Shown one piece after another: positions 15,820-23,259 of a stretch of 64,000 bases of DNA (the stretch's first letter is position 1; the number at the start of each line of letters is the position of its first letter). Both the position numbers and the translations under genes were made by a program. This DNA comes from Phycisphaerales bacterium. Lineage in GTDB: Bacteria > Planctomycetota > Phycisphaerae > Phycisphaerales > UBA1924. The notes under the pieces were generated by a model. It searched no databases, was not told the origin of the DNA, and was given only the letters and a program-made list of their open reading frames with translations. The stretch spans positions 186,001-250,000 of the forward strand of contig JAJDDN010000006.1 of the NCBI GenBank assembly GCA_029260295.1, written 5' to 3'.

Positions 15820-17055
15820 GTGACCCAATCCCCGCATCACATCCAAAACCTCCAAACCACCACCGAGCACAGCCCCACCGCCATCCTCGCAGGCCTAGGC
15901 CGCCACCCAACACAAACCCCCCTCCAAATCCTCCAAACGCACATCATCCCATCATCAGACCCAAACCCACTCCTCGCCCTCCAATCCCTCCTCGACCACC
16001 ACCCCAACAACCATCCAGACAACCACTGGCTCCTCACCCTCTCCTACAACCTCGCCCCCACCATCGAACCCTCCATCAATCAATCAGTACAAGCCTCCAC
16101 CACCACCTTCCCCCACATCATTGCCCAACGCTGCACCCCAATCTCCAGCCCCCAATCCTCGCACCCAGCCCACTGGTCCATCGACCCAACCAAACTCAAC
16201 CTCATCCCAAAATCAAACTACATCGCAATGGTCAACCGCGCCCTCGACTACATCGCCGCCGGCGACATCTACCAGGTCAACCTCACACACCCAATCACCC
16301 TCCCCTTCCAAGGCTCAGCCCAATCCCTCGCAAACCACCTCTTCAACAACACAAAACCCGCCCAAGGCTCATTCACCTACTTCGACGAAGGCAAAACGAG
16401 ACACGCCATCATCTCCCTCTCCCCAGAAACCTTCCTCACCTACGACTCCAAAACAAACTCCCTCACCACCGAGCCCATGAAAGGCACCAGCCCCGCAACC
16501 GATGACCCCCAAATCCTCTACCACTCCAAAAAAGACCGCGCCGAACTCAACATGATCATCGACCTCATGCGAAACGACCTCGCCCGTGTCTCAACCCCCG
16601 CCTCCGTAACCGTCACCAACCCAAGACAAATCACCACCCACCACAACTCCGTCCACCAAGCCACCGCAACAATCAAATCCACCCTCAAGCCCAACACCAA
16701 CCTCACCCAAATCCTCCAAGCAACCTTCCCCCCAGGCTCCATCACCGGCGCACCCAAAATCCGAGCCATGCAAATCATCAACCAACTCGAATCCACACCC
16801 CGAGGCCCCTACTGCGGCTCAACAATCGCCCTCTCCCCAGACAACTCCTTCAACGCCTCCGTCAACATCCGAACCCTCCACATCCAAGGCTCCCCAGACC
16901 CCAAATCCCCAGACGCCTTCAAAGCCGCCACCCTCACCTACCACACCGGCGCAGGCATCGTCGCAGACTCAAACCCAGAACAAGAATGGCAAGAAACCCT
17001 CACCAAAGCCGCCATCCTCGAACCCACCCTCAACATCACGCTCCCTATCCATTAA
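15820..17055 (+). CDS. pabB: Aminodeoxychorismate synthase component I
   Basis: 411 residues from a GTG start; chorismate-utilising enzyme that aminates chorismate for folate synthesis. The C-terminal two thirds show IYQVNLT, EPMKGTSPA, ELNMIIDLMRNDLARV, PPGSITGAPKIRAM and TYHTGAGIVADSNPEQEWQET, the normal block order. IYQVNL and MKGT favour PabB over TrpE. The amidotransferase subunit (pabA/trpG) is not in the window. The class IV PLP enzyme at 3890 is a candidate for the following lyase step. Promoter region contains no repeat; ppdK is divergent, 220 nt away. Confidence 0.88.
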   Translation: MTQSPHHIQNLQTTTEHSPTAILAGLGRHPTQTPLQILQTHIIPSSDPNPLLALQSLLDHHPNNHPDNHWLLTLSYNLAPTIEPSINQSVQASTTTFPHIIAQRCTPISSPQSSHPAHWSIDPTKLNLIPKSNYIAMVNRALDYIAAGDIYQVNLTHPITLPFQGSAQSLANHLFNNTKPAQGSFTYFDEGKTRHAIISLSPETFLTYDSKTNSLTTEPMKGTSPATDDPQILYHSKKDRAELNMIIDLMRNDLARVSTPASVTVTNPRQITTHHNSVHQATATIKSTLKPNTNLTQILQATFPPGSITGAPKIRAMQIINQLESTPRGPYCGSTIALSPDNSFNASVNIRTLHIQGSPDPKSPDAFKAATLTYHTGAGIVADSNPEQEWQETLTKAAILEPTLNITLPIH

Positions 17056-17104
17056 CTCTTCCTCCCTCTCCCATTCTGATGGGAGAGGGCCGGGGTGAGG
17101 GCTC
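17056..17104 (+). repeat. Family C palindromic repeat C3
   Basis: CTCTTCCTCC, then CCCTCTCCCAT-TCTG-ATGGGAGAGGG, then CCGGGGTGAGGGCTC. The 11-bp stem is perfect. Orientation is opposite to copies C1 and C2 on the other side of 22 kb. It begins at the end of the pabB stop codon. Confidence 0.8.
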
Positions 17105-17327
17105 TCCGACTTCTCTCCACCCCTCTCCTTCTTCATCTTCTTTTTTCATGGTTTGACCCCCCACAGGGCCTCAAAAATACACAAAGTCCGATGATTACCG
17201 GCTTTACATCAATCTAAGCTCAACTCCCCCACCCCAGCCAACCGATGATAAATCAGTACGAACCCAGCCCAAAGCCGAGTTCGCACAACTACTTACATAT
17301 CCCATCCGTTCAAAGGGGCCATACACG

Positions 17328-17684
17328 ATGACAGCAACAAACCGACGACGCCACGAACGCACAGACGCCGAAATCGCATGCAAATGCCGCCGCAGTGCCC
17401 ACACCCTCTTCGCCGCCGCCCAAACCATCGACCTCTCCGCCGGCGGCGCCTCCCTAGAAATCACCTCCCCAAGACAAACCAAAATCGGCGACCGCCTCGC
17501 CCTCGCCTTCAACTCCCCCACCTGCCCAATCCTGAGCGCCTCAAAGATGATCGGCGCCACCGTCGTCCGCGTCACCCCCATCGACTATAACCACCAGCAT
17601 GTCGCCGTCGAGTTCGACGCCCCCCAGTTCAGCCTCACCGAACTGGCCACCCACCAGGTCATCCCCCAAAACAAAGCCGCCTAA
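17328..17684 (+). CDS. PilZ-domain protein (c-di-GMP receptor)
   Basis: 118 residues consisting of essentially one PilZ domain. The c-di-GMP signature is complete: an RRxxR-type motif at the N-terminus (RRRHER, residues 6-11) and DLSAGG at 35-40 (D/NxSxxG). Stand-alone PilZ proteins bind c-di-GMP and regulate motility, secretion or polysaccharide synthesis through a partner protein, which is not identifiable here. Single-gene unit; the preceding 270 bp hold repeat C3 and otherwise no recognisable element. Two Cys in CKCRR are unusual but of unknown meaning. Confidence 0.88.
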   Translation: MTATNRRRHERTDAEIACKCRRSAHTLFAAAQTIDLSAGGASLEITSPRQTKIGDRLALAFNSPTCPILSASKMIGATVVRVTPIDYNHQHVAVEFDAPQFSLTELATHQVIPQNKAA

Positions 17685-17713
17685 TCAATCGGCCCTAGAA
17701 AATCGCCCACCCC

Positions 17714-17753
17714 GGGCGCCACTACTCGCCGTCTGCGGCGCAGTAGTGTCTTC
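17714..17753 (+). repeat. Family A palindromic repeat A7
   Basis: GGGCGCC (one change from GGGTGCC), stem ACTACT, inner stem CGCCG-TCTG-CGGCG, C, AGTAGT, GTCTTC. It lies between convergent genes. Confidence 0.85.
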
Positions 17754-17760
17754 AATCATC

Positions 17761-18330
17761 TCAGAAACTCACAGCAGGCGCATCCCGCACAGCCGCATCC
17801 TCAATCTCGAAATACTCCGCCTTCTCAAAGTTGAACATCCCCGCGATGATCACACTCGGAAAGGTCTCCACAGCAGTATTCATGTCCCGCACATTCCCGT
17901 TATACAACCGCCGCGATGAAGCAATCCGGTTCTCAGTCTCCGAAAGCTCCTCCTGCAAACCCGTAAACTGCGTATCCGCCTTCAGGTTCGGATACTGCTC
18001 AACAACCACAGCAAGCTGTTTCAACGCACCAACCAACATCCCCTCATCCTTCGCCTGCGAAGAAGGCGACCCGTTGTTGGCCGCACAAGCATTCCGAGCC
18101 GCAATGACTTTTTCAAGCGTCTCCGACTCATGCGTCGCGTACCCCTTCACCGTATTCACCAGATTCGGGATCAGGTCATACCGCCGCTTGAGCTCGACAT
18201 CAACCCCAGACCAAGAGTCCTTCAAGTGCTGCCGGATCCGCACAAGCGAGTTATAAATCCCAACAACCCAGCCCACGATCACAAGCACCAGCACGCCAGC
18301 AACGATCAGCCCAATCATCAAACCACTCAT
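17761..18330 (-). CDS. LemA family protein
   Basis: 189 residues. A single N-terminal transmembrane helix (about 5-27) with very short periplasmic/cytoplasmic side is followed by a coiled-coil-rich domain with LemA blocks: YNSLVRIRQHLKDSWSGVDVELKRRYDLIPNLVNTVKGYATHE and ENRIASSRRLYNGNVRDMNTAVETFPS. LemA proteins are widespread membrane-anchored helical proteins of uncertain role. It overlaps the upstream gene by 4 nt (ATGA), so the two are translationally coupled. Usual partners (TPM-domain or HtpX proteins) are absent; the partner here is the hypothetical membrane protein at 18327. Confidence 0.93.
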   Translation of the reverse strand: MSGLMIGLIVAGVLVLVIVGWVVGIYNSLVRIRQHLKDSWSGVDVELKRRYDLIPNLVNTVKGYATHESETLEKVIAARNACAANNGSPSSQAKDEGMLVGALKQLAVVVEQYPNLKADTQFTGLQEELSETENRIASSRRLYNGNVRDMNTAVETFPSVIIAGMFNFEKAEYFEIEDAAVRDAPAVSF

Positions 18331-19061
18331 ACGATTTTCCCTTCTTCTAAATCCTTGACCACAAACTCAGGCCACTGTTCAATAAACCGATCCACCCACC
18401 CGAGAGTGTACTCGAAACGCTCAACCTTCCACACCCGCGCCCCCTCGGTCATGCACAACCGCCCCCGCTCCATATCAACCACAGAAGGCTCAGTCTCAAG
18501 CAACCACTCAATCATCCGAGGGTGACAAATGTCATACGCCAACTTCTTATTGGGAGATTTCACAAAGTATTTCTTCGAGAACTCACTACTCTCAAAGTCA
18601 ATATCGTCAAACCCAAACGCCGCCCCCACCTTATCAAAGAACCCCTCCTTACGAATCAACACCCCAGGCATCCCAACCCAAGGCAACATCACAATGCAAT
18701 ACGAGAACCGATGCGTCACCGTCCGCCGATTCTTCCCCGAACCCTGCCGAGTCTTGTATTTGTAATCCCCCATCTTCACCCGCATCGGATGCCCCCCAAC
18801 CCCCCCAATTACTATCTCTCCGCTCAGCGTGTTATACGCACTCCGCCCAAACCCCCGCGAGAACAACTCAAAGTGCCCAAACTCCTCATCATGATTCATA
18901 TCATGCCCCTGAGAAAACGACAGCCCCAACCGCCCGCTGAGCGCCAGCAAATCCAACCGCCGCTGCTTGGCGGCCTTATTCCCATAGTAAATACCAACAA
19001 CCGCGATGATCAAAAAGACCACAATCATCAGAACCTGAATAGCACCGCCAGCAGCAATCAT
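18327..19061 (-). CDS. Membrane-anchored protein of unknown function, LemA operon
   Basis: 244 residues from the ATG at 19061, 4 nt of which are preceded by GGAG; an AGGA lies 10 nt upstream. One N-terminal transmembrane helix (about 6-26), then a soluble domain beginning RRLDLLALSGRLGLSFSQGHD and containing a conserved-looking stretch GGVGGHPMRVKMGDYKYKT. The pattern resembles DUF3137-type proteins that accompany LemA, but this is only a weak match. It is the first gene of the two-gene unit with lemA. Role unknown; a membrane-associated partner of LemA is inferred from linkage. Confidence 0.7.
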   Translation of the reverse strand: MIAAGGAIQVLMIVVFLIIAVVGIYYGNKAAKQRRLDLLALSGRLGLSFSQGHDMNHDEEFGHFELFSRGFGRSAYNTLSGEIVIGGVGGHPMRVKMGDYKYKTRQGSGKNRRTVTHRFSYCIVMLPWVGMPGVLIRKEGFFDKVGAAFGFDDIDFESSEFSKKYFVKSPNKKLAYDICHPRMIEWLLETEPSVVDMERGRLCMTEGARVWKVERFEYTLGWVDRFIEQWPEFVVKDLEEGKIV

Positions 19062-19128
19062 CTCCACACATCCTACTTCTTCCCAACCCCCCCCGCACAC
19101 TTTCACCCCAATCTTCTCCCATCTTGCC

Positions 19129-19179
19129 CCTCCCCCACCCCGTGGGGGAGGTGTCGCGCAGCGACGGAGGGGGTCTTTC
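19129..19179 (+). repeat. Family B palindromic repeat B1
   Basis: CCTCCCCCAC-CCC-GTGGGGGAGG followed by GTCGC-GCA-GCGAC and GGAGGGGGTCTTTC: two adjacent stem-loops and a GTCTTC-like end. Confidence 0.8.
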
Positions 19180-19198
19180 TTATCTTAATCTGGGAGTC

Positions 19199-19236
19199 GG
19201 GTGCCACGGCTTGTCGTCTTCGCAAGCCGTGTCCTC
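19199..19236 (+). repeat. Family A palindromic repeat A8
   Basis: GGGTGCC, stem ACGGCTTG (19206-19213), CG-TCTT-CG, stem CAAGCCGT (19223-19230), GTCCTC (one change from GTCTTC). Confidence 0.8.
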
Positions 19237-19245
19237 TCCCCCTCT

Positions 19246-19286
19246 GGGTGCCCCGATCTCGCCGTCTTCGGCGCAGTCGGGTCTTC
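19246..19286 (+). repeat. Family A palindromic repeat A9
   Basis: GGGTGCC, outer stem CCCGA / TCGGG, inner stem CGCCG-TCTT-CGGCG, GTCTTC. Same outer module as A4 but with the GCCG/CGGC inner stem. Confidence 0.85.
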
Positions 19287-19289
19287 TCT

Positions 19290-19340
19290 CCTCCCCCGGG
19301 CCTCCGGGGGAGGTGTCGCGCAGCGACGGAGGGGGTCTTC
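19290..19340 (+). repeat. Family B palindromic repeat B2
   Basis: CCTCCCCCGG-GCCT-CCGGGGGAGG, GTCGC-GCA-GCGAC, GGAGGGGGTCTTC. The apical stem pair CCGG/CCGG differs from B1 in a compensated way. Confidence 0.8.
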
Positions 19341-19350
19341 CTCTCCATCC

Positions 19351-19394
19351 GGGTGCCCTGCTTACGCCCGATGTCTTCATCGGGTTTAAGCAGG
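19351..19394 (+). repeat. Family A palindromic repeat A10
   Basis: GGGTGCC, outer stem CCTGCTTA / TAAGCAGG, inner stem CCCGATG-TCTT-CATCGGG. The inner stem is extended to 7 bp; the GTCTTC end is missing. Confidence 0.75.
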
Positions 19395-19420
19395 ATCGAG
19401 AGTCGCCAGCCACCCAAAGC

Positions 19421-19445
19421 CCTGCTTAAACTACGCGTAAGCAGG
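19421..19445 (+). repeat. Partial family A hairpin without flanks
   Basis: CCTGCTTA (19421-19428) and TAAGCAGG (19438-19445) around 9 nt. Same outer stem as A10, 27 nt downstream, without GGGTGCC or GTCTTC. Confidence 0.6.
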
Positions 19446-19500
19446 CCACTCGGCTATTGTAAGGAATGACACTTGCCCGCTACAACCCAGAAAGACGATT

Positions 19501-20025
19501 ATGAAAACACGCCATGCTCGCCGTCTTATAGCTGTATGTATCGCAGCAATTACGCTGTATGCTCTCGGAATCTGGCAATGGGGTTTCCCGTACATATCTA
19601 TTAACCATTCACAAAGCACGCGGCTAGTTCCGCACGCTATTCCATGGACAGAGTTAGGGCTGGCAGTGACCAATGAGAGAGGCGAAGCGAAGATACTAGA
19701 ACTGATTCACAAAGACCCCGCTCAGTTAACGATACTGCAACCCCCGTCGGGACATCTCCCGTTAGAGTTTGCCCTCACAGATGGAGCAAACAATATAACA
19801 GCTTTATTGTTATTTGAAGTCGAAAATGTTTATGGTCCGGAAGATTTGATTCGTATTGCCAAGCAATGTATTCGTTTGCAAAGACATGACGGCTTACGCA
19901 TGCTACGGCGTGTAGCTCCTAGCGAGCGTGCAGACTGGTACACCGCTGAGCTTGAGGAACTACTCAAGCAAGCAGGTTTAGAAGATATAGGCACATGGCC
20001 CACTACAAATGATCCGGCTCCCTAG
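19501..20025 (+). CDS. Hypothetical exported/membrane-anchored protein
   Basis: 174 residues. One N-terminal hydrophobic helix (about 8-27) after the basic MKTRHARR, then a soluble, largely helical part. The stretch ILELIHKDP...GHLPLEFALTDGANNITALLLFE resembles an ankyrin-repeat pattern, but not strongly enough to call. Base composition differs from its neighbours: it is richer in A/T and lacks the strong C bias of this strand, which suggests recent acquisition. It lies alone between the repeat-rich interval and repeat A11. Confidence 0.65.
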   Translation: MKTRHARRLIAVCIAAITLYALGIWQWGFPYISINHSQSTRLVPHAIPWTELGLAVTNERGEAKILELIHKDPAQLTILQPPSGHLPLEFALTDGANNITALLLFEVENVYGPEDLIRIAKQCIRLQRHDGLRMLRRVAPSERADWYTAELEELLKQAGLEDIGTWPTTNDPAP

Positions 20026-20028
20026 ACC

Positions 20029-20066
20029 GGTGCCCCGACTCGCCATCCTCGGCGTTGTCCGATTTT
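20029..20066 (+). repeat. Degenerate family A repeat A11
   Basis: GGTGCC, CCGA, inner CGCC-ATCCTC-GGCG, then TTGTCCGATTTTC. Inner stem kept; outer stem and end are eroded. Confidence 0.5.
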
Positions 20067-20096
20067 CGCCCCCTCCCCCTCTCCCCCCTACAATAA

Positions 20097-21362
20097 ATGA
20101 TGCTCTGGCAACCCTCCATCCCCGACTCCTACCACACCCTCCCCGAACAAGAACTCTTCGCGCGCATACAAGACCGCCGAAAACAACTCGGAACCAAACT
20201 CCTCATCCTCGGCCACCACTACCAAATGGACTCCGTCGTCCAACACGCCGACTTCACAGGCGACTCCCTCAAACTCGCACAACTCGCCGCCTCCGTCGTC
20301 GAAGAACGAGCAGCCGCAAACACCCCCGTAGAACACATCGTCTTCTGCGGCGTCCACTTCATGGCAGAAACCGCAGACATACTCACACCCGACCAAGTCA
20401 AAGTCATCCTCCCAGACCTATCCGCCGGCTGCTCCATGGCCGACATGGCCGACTACGAACAAACCGTCGAAGCATGGGAACTCATCCATGAATCTTTAAA
20501 GCAGCAAAACTGGAATGGCCGCATCGTCCCCATCACCTATGTCAACTCCACCGCCGCCATCAAAGCATTCGTAGGACACCACGGCGGCGCCTGCTGCACC
20601 TCCTCCAACGCCGCCCAAGTCTTCGAGTGGGCAATGGCCGGAGGCACCGAACCTCGCGCAGAAGGTGAAGAAATCAAAGTCCTCTTCCTACCCGACCAAC
20701 ACCTCGGCCGAAACACCTCCGCCGCCTTCGGCATCAATGTCCAATTAAACACCTGCGTCTACGACCCCAAGAAAACAGAACAAGGCCACCCCCTCGGCGG
20801 CGCGTCCGCAAAAGAGTTACACGATGCCGCAACCATCTTGTGGGCAGGACATTGCAGCGTCCACATGCTCTTCGCCCCAGAACACTGCGCCCAGATCCAC
20901 GAAGACAACAAGAACCTCAAATCAGGCGAAGAACCGGTCCAAATCATCGTCCACCCAGAGTGCGCCAAAGAAGTCGTCGACCTCGCCGACCAAGCCGGCT
21001 CCACCGAGTTCATCATCAACACCATCGCCGATTCCCCCCCAGGCTCAAAGTGGGCCGTCGGCACCGAAGTCCACCTCGTCAACCGACTAGCAAACGAGCA
21101 CAAAGATCGCGGCGTACAAGTCAAAATGCTCTCCGACTGCCAATGCCTCTGCACCACCATGTACCGCATCAACCAACCCCACATCCTCTGGATCCTCGAC
21201 GGCCTCTGCGGCACCCCCCAAAGCAAAAACGGCGAAAATCAAGCACCCGGTAAACCTGTAGAGCACAACATCATCGCCGTCCACCCCGAAGCCCAGACAA
21301 GAGCCATCCTCGCCCTCAACCGAATGCTCGCCCACACAGGTTCCGGCGCCGTCAAAGTCTAG
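20097..21362 (+). CDS. nadA: Quinolinate synthase
   Basis: 421 residues, [4Fe-4S] enzyme condensing iminoaspartate with dihydroxyacetone phosphate to quinolinate for NAD synthesis. Family blocks: GHHYQMDSVVQHADFTGDSLKLA, FCGVHFMAETADIL, DLSAGCSMAD (Cys112, cluster ligand), YVNSTAAIKAF, CTSSNA, LPDQHLGRN, HPECAKEV and GTEVHLVNRLA. DCQCLCTTMYRIN near the C-terminus supplies the remaining cysteines. It is longer than the E. coli enzyme (about 350), as in the long NadA subgroup. nadB/nadC are not adjacent. The initiator is MMLW; either Met could serve. Confidence 0.95.
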   Translation: MMLWQPSIPDSYHTLPEQELFARIQDRRKQLGTKLLILGHHYQMDSVVQHADFTGDSLKLAQLAASVVEERAAANTPVEHIVFCGVHFMAETADILTPDQVKVILPDLSAGCSMADMADYEQTVEAWELIHESLKQQNWNGRIVPITYVNSTAAIKAFVGHHGGACCTSSNAAQVFEWAMAGGTEPRAEGEEIKVLFLPDQHLGRNTSAAFGINVQLNTCVYDPKKTEQGHPLGGASAKELHDAATILWAGHCSVHMLFAPEHCAQIHEDNKNLKSGEEPVQIIVHPECAKEVVDLADQAGSTEFIINTIADSPPGSKWAVGTEVHLVNRLANEHKDRGVQVKMLSDCQCLCTTMYRINQPHILWILDGLCGTPQSKNGENQAPGKPVEHNIIAVHPEAQTRAILALNRMLAHTGSGAVKV

Positions 21363-21368
21363 CAGCAG

Positions 21369-21416
21369 GGGTGCCACTACTCGCCGTCTTGGGGGGTTCG
21401 GCGCAGTAGTGTCTTC
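21369..21416 (+). repeat. Family A palindromic repeat A12 (loop insertion)
   Basis: GGGTGCC, stem ACTACT, CGCCG-TCTTGGGGGGTT-CGGCG, C, AGTAGT, GTCTTC. Compared with A7 and A17 the loop carries an extra G-rich insert resembling the TTTGGGGGGT motif. Confidence 0.85.
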
Positions 21417-21421
21417 TCTTC

Positions 21422-21459
21422 GGTGCCCTCCTTCGACCGCCTCGGCGAAGGAGGTCTTC
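21422..21459 (+). repeat. Family A palindromic repeat A13
   Basis: GGTGCC, stem CCTCCTTCG / CGAAGGAGG around ACCGCCTCGG, GTCTTC. It is the last plus-oriented copy before the strand switch. Confidence 0.8.
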
Positions 21460-21508
21460 CCCGCCCGATGCCGCGATCTTGGTCTTCCAAGAGCACAATC
21501 CTCAATCC

Positions 21509-21548
21509 ACTAACAACCATCTCCGTGCGCACAAACACAGTTGTTAGT
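21509..21548. repeat. Inverted repeat near the strand switch
   Basis: ACTAACAAC (21509-21517) and GTTGTTAGT (21540-21548) form a perfect 9-bp inverted repeat separated by 22 nt, 32 nt left of the parS match. Function unknown. Confidence 0.5.
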
Positions 21549-21580
21549 ACGATTTGAGTCCCGCCCCCCAAATCGCCGAT

Positions 21581-21596
21581 TGTTCCACGTGGAACA
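21581..21596. promoter_or_regulatory. parS: parS site (ParB-binding)
   Basis: TGTTCCACGTGGAACA matches the bacterial parS consensus TGTTNCACGTGNAACA at every defined position and is a perfect palindrome, extending to 20 bp (21579-21598). parS sites nucleate ParB spreading for chromosome segregation and usually cluster close to the origin. It lies exactly in the strand-switch interval. The site overlaps the probable start of the next gene. Confidence 0.9.
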
Positions 21597-22092
21597 ATTG
21601 AATCCAAAATCTCAACCCGCCCTCCAAACCGCCGACTGGGCCTCCGAAATCTCCCGCTGGGGATTCTTCGCCTGCGGCATCGTGCTCGTAGTAGCCGCCG
21701 CCATCCTCCCCCTCAACGCCGACCTCGAATGGACCCGCCACCAAGCCGACCTCGCGCTGGTGATCGAGCAAGAAAATATCGCACGAAACGAGTCCTACGC
21801 CGGGATGGTCGCCGCCATCGAAAACCAAAACCCCGACACCCTCCGCCTCCTCGCCCAGGCCAACATGGGCCTCATCCCCGCCACCCACGACGCCCTGCTC
21901 ATGCCGGGGCAGCGGGCCGATCCGATGATGTTCGAGCTCCTCGAGCCGGCGGCTCTGGAGCAGCCGGTGTTTGCCCCGCAATACTCGCGGCTCGAAAAAC
22001 TAGTCATGACCCCCAAGTCCCGGCTCTGGGTCATCGCCGGCGGGATGCTGCTGGTCCTGATCGGGATCCTCCCGGCCGCCAAGCCGAAATGA
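21589..22092 (+). CDS. Two-helix membrane protein of unknown function
   Basis: About 167 residues. One transmembrane helix lies near residues 20-42 and a second at the C-terminus (about 142-160), with a helical, Glu/Gln/Arg-rich segment between. There is no ATG at a suitable place: the GTG at 21589 lies inside the parS palindrome (VEQLNPK...), and the TTG at 21598 is the alternative. An N-terminus reading HVEQ is a common by-product of translation through parS. No family recognised; the layout (short cytoplasmic start, helix, coiled segment) recalls FtsB/FtsL-type proteins, but the second helix argues against this. Strand bias changes within this gene. Confidence 0.6.
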   Translation: MEQLNPKSQPALQTADWASEISRWGFFACGIVLVVAAAILPLNADLEWTRHQADLALVIEQENIARNESYAGMVAAIENQNPDTLRLLAQANMGLIPATHDALLMPGQRADPMMFELLEPAALEQPVFAPQYSRLEKLVMTPKSRLWVIAGGMLLVLIGILPAAKPK

Positions 22093-22105
22093 TTTGAAAT
22101 TTGAA

Positions 22106-22145
22106 TAAGACACGGCTTGCCGAAGACGGTCAAGCCGTGGCACCC
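22106..22145 (-). repeat. Family A palindromic repeat A14
   Basis: Read on the minus strand: GGGTGCC, stem ACGGCTTG, core ACCGTCTTCGG, stem CAAGCCGT, GTCTTA. Almost identical to A1 but inverted; first minus-oriented copy after the switch. It lies directly before miaA. Confidence 0.85.
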
Positions 22146-22158
22146 GCTAGAGTTGCCG

Positions 22159-23115
22159 ATGAACAGCGTGCAAAACTATCCTGTGATTGTTGGCCCTACG
22201 GCTGGTGGGAAGACGGCTCTTGCTGTGGCGCTGTGCCAGGAATATGCGCGGCGGGGATTGCCCATGGGGCAATGCGTGACGGCGGATGCGTATCAGATTT
22301 ATCGTGGGATGGATATCGGGACGGCTAAACCCACCGCCGAAGAAATGGACGGCACTGTTCATCATCTGATCGACATTGTTGATCCGGAGCCTCGGTTTAC
22401 GGTTGCGGATTGGTTGGTGATGGCGGATGATTTGGTTGGGGGGTTGATTGGGGATGGTGTGCCGCCGGTGGTTGTGGGTGGGACGAATCTGTATATTCAA
22501 ACTTTTCTTGATGGCATGTTTACCTCGCCTGAGCCGAGCGATTTGGTGATGGCGGAGGTTGAGGCGATGGATCAGCCGGGGCGGCGGGCGAAACTTTTAG
22601 AGATTGACCCCGAGGCACACGAACGGATTGATTCCAATGATCTTCGGCGGACACGGCGTGCGCTGGCGGTGTACTTGCAGACCGGCACGCCGATCACGGA
22701 GTTGCAGCGGCAGTGGGATGCCGTTGACCACGCGCGACCCGGGGCGGTGCTGGTTGGGTTGCACTGGGCGAGTGAGGATATCAACCCGCGGATCAATCAG
22801 CGGGTCAAGATCATGATCGAGATGGGACTGGTTGAAGAAGCTCGCGCGTTGTGGGAATCTGGCGTGCTGGGCGAACAGTCCTCGCAGGCGATCGGGTACA
22901 AGCAGTTGATTGAGCACTTTGAGAATCGGTGTTCGCTCGATGAGGCGATCGAGCGGATCAAGATTGATACGCGGCGGTTTGCCAAGAACCAACGCACATG
23001 GCTCAAACGCTTCCGAGGCCGGCGATCCGGCGGCGGCTCGATCTGGATCGACGCGGCGGGGGTTGGGACTCAAGAGTTGTGCGAGCGGATCTTTGAGCGG
23101 ATGGACGCCGTGTAG
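22159..23115 (+). CDS. miaA: tRNA dimethylallyltransferase
   Basis: 318 residues. Transfers the dimethylallyl group to A37 of tRNAs reading UNN codons. P-loop GPTAGGKTA at residues 12-20; DAYQIYRGMDIGTAKPT, HHLIDIVDP, VVGGTNLY, RRALAVYLQTG and TRRFAKNQRTWLKRF are family blocks in order. The frame is open 14 codons further upstream, but that part is encoded by repeat A14, so the ATG at 22159 is chosen. Length is normal. Partners miaB and hfq are absent. Confidence 0.94.
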   Translation: MNSVQNYPVIVGPTAGGKTALAVALCQEYARRGLPMGQCVTADAYQIYRGMDIGTAKPTAEEMDGTVHHLIDIVDPEPRFTVADWLVMADDLVGGLIGDGVPPVVVGGTNLYIQTFLDGMFTSPEPSDLVMAEVEAMDQPGRRAKLLEIDPEAHERIDSNDLRRTRRALAVYLQTGTPITELQRQWDAVDHARPGAVLVGLHWASEDINPRINQRVKIMIEMGLVEEARALWESGVLGEQSSQAIGYKQLIEHFENRCSLDEAIERIKIDTRRFAKNQRTWLKRFRGRRSGGGSIWIDAAGVGTQELCERIFERMDAV

Positions 23116-23259
23116 GCTGTTTTTATGATACCGAGCACTAACATCCGATATTGGCTAGGAATAGTGGCGACTTTGCGAGTATTTGTTATTGAAGGGGCGA
23201 TATCACTGGAACGAATTGGCGTTTACACCGTATAATACAAGTACCAGAGGAAATTTGTC

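Larger units (their letters stand above)
19062..19500. other. Gene-free, repeat-rich interval
   Basis: This is the only gene-free interval longer than 300 bases. It is almost filled by repeats B1, A8, A9, B2 and A10 and a partial hairpin at 19421-19445, all in plus orientation. No promoter or RNA gene was recognised. Confidence 0.7.
21460..22105. other. Strand-composition switch: putative origin-proximal region
   Basis: Left of this interval the + strand is C-rich in genes of both orientations (nadA +, ppdK -, trpS -); right of it the + strand is G-rich in genes of both orientations (miaA +, protease -, leuS -). A change from C-rich to G-rich along the + strand is the pattern expected at a bacterial replication origin. 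The interval contains the parS match and an inverted repeat, and it is where all palindromic repeats change orientation. No DnaA-box cluster is visible, and dnaA/dnaN are not in the window, so the exact origin could lie elsewhere nearby. Confidence 0.6.

Noticed and set aside
22117..22158. 14-codon upstream extension of miaA
   Set aside because: It is encoded by repeat A14 and ends just before the conserved start at 22159.
23231..23236. TATAAT before the Panacea gene as a full promoter
   Set aside because: No acceptable -35 hexamer at 16-18 nt; kept only as a remark in the gene entry.
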